From Zooshikella sp050749885 (GTDB taxonomy: Bacteria; Pseudomonadota; Gammaproteobacteria; Pseudomonadales; Zooshikellaceae): a DNA stretch of 64,000 nucleotides. The notes under the pieces were generated by a model. The model saw only the letters and a list, made by a program, of their open reading frames with translations. It was not told the origin of the DNA and did no database searches. A program made the translations under genes and the position numbers. The stretch is taken from assembly GCF_050749885.1 (NCBI RefSeq), contig NZ_JBOIUB010000005.1:124001-188000 (forward strand), given 5' to 3'. How positions within the stretch are numbered: the stretch's first letter is position 1; every line of letters begins with the position of its first letter. This document shows positions 61,443 through 64,000 of this stretch, one piece after another.

Positions 61443-62369
61443 TTATTGCTTCGGCCGAATACGCTCTAAGAAAAACGTGCGTATACCTTGAACACCGGCA
61501 CGCTCTCCTTCTTCAACCAAACGTAGTGCTTTAGCCATGTCCTCTTTGGCGAGTGCCTGGTTAATCGCTTGTTGGTAATAGTGCTGCGTTTCAGGAAGTG
61601 CGGGTTTGCTTGCAGGTGTAGATGCTGTTGATGGATAGACAACAGCTGGGGGAACATAGTCTGCCCGCTCACCAAACGATTTACGTTCCTGCTCTATGCG
61701 TAACTGTAAAACCCCTACTGCTGAATGTTTAGCAACAGGGTCAGGAATGGCTGGAGGCTGATTATGTCGTGCTAACGCGTATGCTTTGGCGGGATGTAAT
61801 AATGTCGTCTCACCTTGTCTATCTGATGCTGTGGTGTACAGTACCATGTAAGTTTCATTGAGTGGGTTACCAGGCAAACTTCGATCAACCCGAAACTGCC
61901 CATCTAAACTATCGCCTTTAAACCCTTTAGCAGGTCGATATTGAAAATCATTGCCTCGCAATAATCGAGTGACCCGAAATTGACTATCCATCAACATAAC
62001 TACAGGTTTAAACACTGTTTTTCCAGCAATACTATACAGTGTAATCGTTAGCGAATTGGCTTCTTCAGGTAGTTTATAAGCTGCAAAAAAACTTTTTCCT
62101 GTGTCAAATAAATAGCTGGGAGAATCGAGATTAATCTCAACCTTATGTTGTTGCCCTGGCTTAATGGTCTGAAATGGTAAGTCTGCTAAGTGTTGACAGC
62201 AAACAGTCGATTTAACGAGTCCCTCATTAGCAACTTGTTGACTGACGGTAGATGCACGAGGCCATGTACCTGTCCAATTGGCAATATCTGCATACCCAGT
62301 GGATACAGAGGCCAGTATAAAAATAACCGAAAAATACCGGATAAATCGGTAATATACATTTTGGTACAT
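61443..62369 (-). CDS. malM: Maltose operon periplasmic protein MalM
   Basis: A 308-residue protein from ATG 62369, which has AGGA 8 nt upstream; an in-frame GTG at 62405 adds 12 residues. Signal peptide FIRYFSVIFILASVSTGYA. The conserved TVCCQHLADLPFQTIKPGQQ segment is typical of MalM. It lies between lamB and malE, as in the enteric malK-lamB-malM order. Its role is unknown. Confidence 0.9.
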   Translation of the reverse strand: MYQNVYYRFIRYFSVIFILASVSTGYADIANWTGTWPRASTVSQQVANEGLVKSTVCCQHLADLPFQTIKPGQQHKVEINLDSPSYLFDTGKSFFAAYKLPEEANSLTITLYSIAGKTVFKPVVMLMDSQFRVTRLLRGNDFQYRPAKGFKGDSLDGQFRVDRSLPGNPLNETYMVLYTTASDRQGETTLLHPAKAYALARHNQPPAIPDPVAKHSAVGVLQLRIEQERKSFGERADYVPPAVVYPSTASTPASKPALPETQHYYQQAINQALAKEDMAKALRLVEEGERAGVQGIRTFFLERIRPKQ

Positions 62370-62475
62370 AAGAGAAGTCCTAGCCTTGGGAAGAATACGG
62401 GCCACTTAATAAGTGGCCTGATGTATACCCTTCTCAGTGGATGTCATGTGAATAAGTGTAAATTGGCCTTATTAA

Positions 62476-63762
62476 TTACCACCAAGCTTCTACCTGTACA
62501 CCAAAGGTTAGACCGTCGTCTTCTCCAGTCTCAATCGCCTCACTGGCGGCATTATAATCATCACCATCCCAGCGAGCGTAAGTAGCAAAAGCTCTGATGA
62601 CAGGTCTTGCCCAAAAGCTTCTTCCTGCAGACCACTGCTGAGCCAGTGTGACTTTGGTTAAGTCAACCGTTTCTGCGCCACTTGCCTGCGGCTTAACACG
62701 GTCGTAACCTACTTCTAAGGCAGTACTCATTACATCATTCCACTTATAAACAGGCCTAATCCCTGCCGACATCCATGTTTGCCCCTGATTGTTATCCAAA
62801 TCTTTTTTCTCATAGATACCCACATACATCCCTTCCAGGTTTTCGGACAGTTCAATCACCCCCTGATTGACGATACGAAACATGTTACCATCCACTGCTC
62901 TGCTACCATTATGCCCTGTTCCTACCATGCCATCTGTAGCATACTGCAGCGCTAACTTGTTATAGCCTCCAAACCAATTACTTTGCGTGTGCTGTATAGT
63001 AAACAGGTAACCTTTTTCGTCATCAAAATCCTTATCATCTTGTTCAGAATTTAGGTTTGCACGGCCATAATCCAGACCGAGTTCCAATTTGCCATTCTCA
63101 TTGACCGACAGGTCTGATAAACGTATGTCGAAGGTATCATTCGCCACATTCGTACCAGATGAACCACCTTTTGCTTGATAGTCCTCATCTGTATTACGTA
63201 ACCAGGCCAAAGATAACTTACCAAACCCTACATCAATATTTTCGATACCCGCACCTGGACCGGATACATCCCAATAGTAATAATCATTAATATGCACATC
63301 ATGTCGTTGATAGTAGCGCTTACCTGCCCAAATATTAGCGCCTGGAAAGCTTTCAAGTACATTTTCACCAATGACGTACATCTGTCTTAATGACGAGGTA
63401 GCACCATCACCATTAAGCTCTTCCCAATCATTTTCCTGATCAGAAACATAGGCAATCATAGAGTCAACGTAGAAACGTTTTCCCCCTTCATTAAAAAGTT
63501 CTTGTCCTAGCTGTATTTCTGCATAAGTCTCACACTCGTTACCTAATCGATACTTAGCACCAGCACCTCTTGCTTTGAAACAGGCTTGGTCCCCCCCTCC
63601 TTGAGTGCCACCAATACCAGACCGTAAATAACCATGAAAGTCAACCGCTGATACAGGAGAAGAAAACAAACTAGGAAAACAACAGATGAGGGTAATATAA
63701 GGAAGGTTATGTTTTATTTTTTGCCATCTACCACGATTACTATTTTTATTATCTCGACGCAT
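62476..63762 (-). CDS. lamB: Maltoporin LamB
   Basis: A 428-residue outer-membrane maltodextrin channel. The signal peptide ends at SPVSA; the mature start VDFHGYLRSGIGGTQGGG is diagnostic of LamB. FKARGAGAKYRLGNECETYAEIQLGQEL and WAGKRYYQRHDVHINDYYYWDVSGPGAG follow. The C-terminus (VQVEAWW) ends in an aromatic residue as in porins. Trimeric, with a greasy slide for maltodextrins. It leads a lamB-malM operon. Confidence 0.96.
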   Translation of the reverse strand: MRRDNKNSNRGRWQKIKHNLPYITLICCFPSLFSSPVSAVDFHGYLRSGIGGTQGGGDQACFKARGAGAKYRLGNECETYAEIQLGQELFNEGGKRFYVDSMIAYVSDQENDWEELNGDGATSSLRQMYVIGENVLESFPGANIWAGKRYYQRHDVHINDYYYWDVSGPGAGIENIDVGFGKLSLAWLRNTDEDYQAKGGSSGTNVANDTFDIRLSDLSVNENGKLELGLDYGRANLNSEQDDKDFDDEKGYLFTIQHTQSNWFGGYNKLALQYATDGMVGTGHNGSRAVDGNMFRIVNQGVIELSENLEGMYVGIYEKKDLDNNQGQTWMSAGIRPVYKWNDVMSTALEVGYDRVKPQASGAETVDLTKVTLAQQWSAGRSFWARPVIRAFATYARWDGDDYNAASEAIETGEDDGLTFGVQVEAWW

Positions 63763-63861
63763 AATCTAACACCTCTATGCGCATGGGCCATAAAAATGGA
63801 CCTACATGCTTTTCACTGCTTTAGTCACAAACTAGATGGTGAAAAATTACGTGTCAAAAAA

Positions 63862-63906
63862 CATCCTCCCCCCTGGATAAAATCCAGGGCGTAGTTGCAA
63901 GGGGGA
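63862..63906 (-). promoter_or_regulatory. MalT-type boxes before lamB
   Basis: On the minus strand ACTACGCCC (63887-63895) is followed by GGGGGGAGGATGTTTTT (ending near 63857). This is nearly the same as GGGGGAGGATGTTTTT at 47838. A plus-strand GGGGGAGAAT also lies at 63901. Confidence 0.68.
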
Positions 63907-64000
63907 GAATTGTTTAGCTTTAGACGTAGGGTCTACACGTGATAGGAGAGATCACATACCAAGATTATTTGGTACACAAGTAAGACCAAGAGGAACAAGT

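Overview
The window looks like a chromosomal segment of a marine or host-associated gammaproteobacterium, roughly 40% GC by eye. The evidence is a set of ordinary gammaproteobacterial housekeeping genes (glnS-cysS, ppiB-lpxH, miaE, rsgA, acnB, an Lpp-type lipoprotein) together with a complete MalT/MalK/MalEFG/MalM/LamB maltodextrin system, a CsrB/RsmZ-like regulatory RNA and very large RTX proteins. I would guess an Oceanospirillales-type lineage (Zooshikella-like), but no marker in the window proves the genus.

Layout. 1-4.3 kb: a minus-strand run made only of substrate-binding proteins (two long GlpV-like proteins flanking two small SBP_bac_3 proteins); the last is cut by the window edge. 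4.5-10.9 kb: a tightly overlapping six-gene operon (KAS III-like synthase, short-chain reductase, metallo-beta-lactamase-fold hydrolase, adenylate-forming enzyme, ATP-grasp ligase, GNAT-like acyltransferase) that looks like an uncharacterised lipid or natural-product pathway. 11.3-21.2 kb: rsgA, a putative CsrA-sequestering sRNA, a VOC protein, a chemoreceptor, cysS, glnS, ppiB, lpxH, miaE. 21.4-35.2 kb: accessory secreted/periplasmic genes, with two more SBPs, a ~2,940-residue RTX protein containing eight 654-bp repeat units, an LprI-like periplasmic protein just upstream of it, a repeat protein and a LamG-like secreted protein.

35.3-40.5 kb: an isopenicillin-N-synthase-like oxygenase with a DUF2288 partner, then a mobile and immunity-like island holding a REP-associated transposase (RAYT), a tandemly duplicated fragment of its 5' end, REP-like elements, a SUKH (SMI1/KNR4) protein, two unknown small proteins and a truncated group II intron whose EBS1 still matches its IBS1. 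40.7-44.8 kb: uspE with a perfect FNR/Anr box, and acnB.

45-51 kb and 57.4-64 kb: the maltodextrin regulon. MalT activates; LamB is the outer-membrane channel, MalE-MalF-MalG-MalK the importer, MalM a periplasmic accessory protein, and a GH13 alpha-glucosidase cleaves the sugar. Three promoter regions share GGGGGA-type boxes and a GGGCGTAGT element. The two mal blocks are separated by a small unknown protein, a novel-looking AAA+ ATPase, a methyltransferase, an Lpp-like lipoprotein and a convergent L,D-transpeptidase.

No rRNA, tRNA or CRISPR array was recognised. All positions were read by eye from the sequence, so non-coding boundaries may be off by a few bases.
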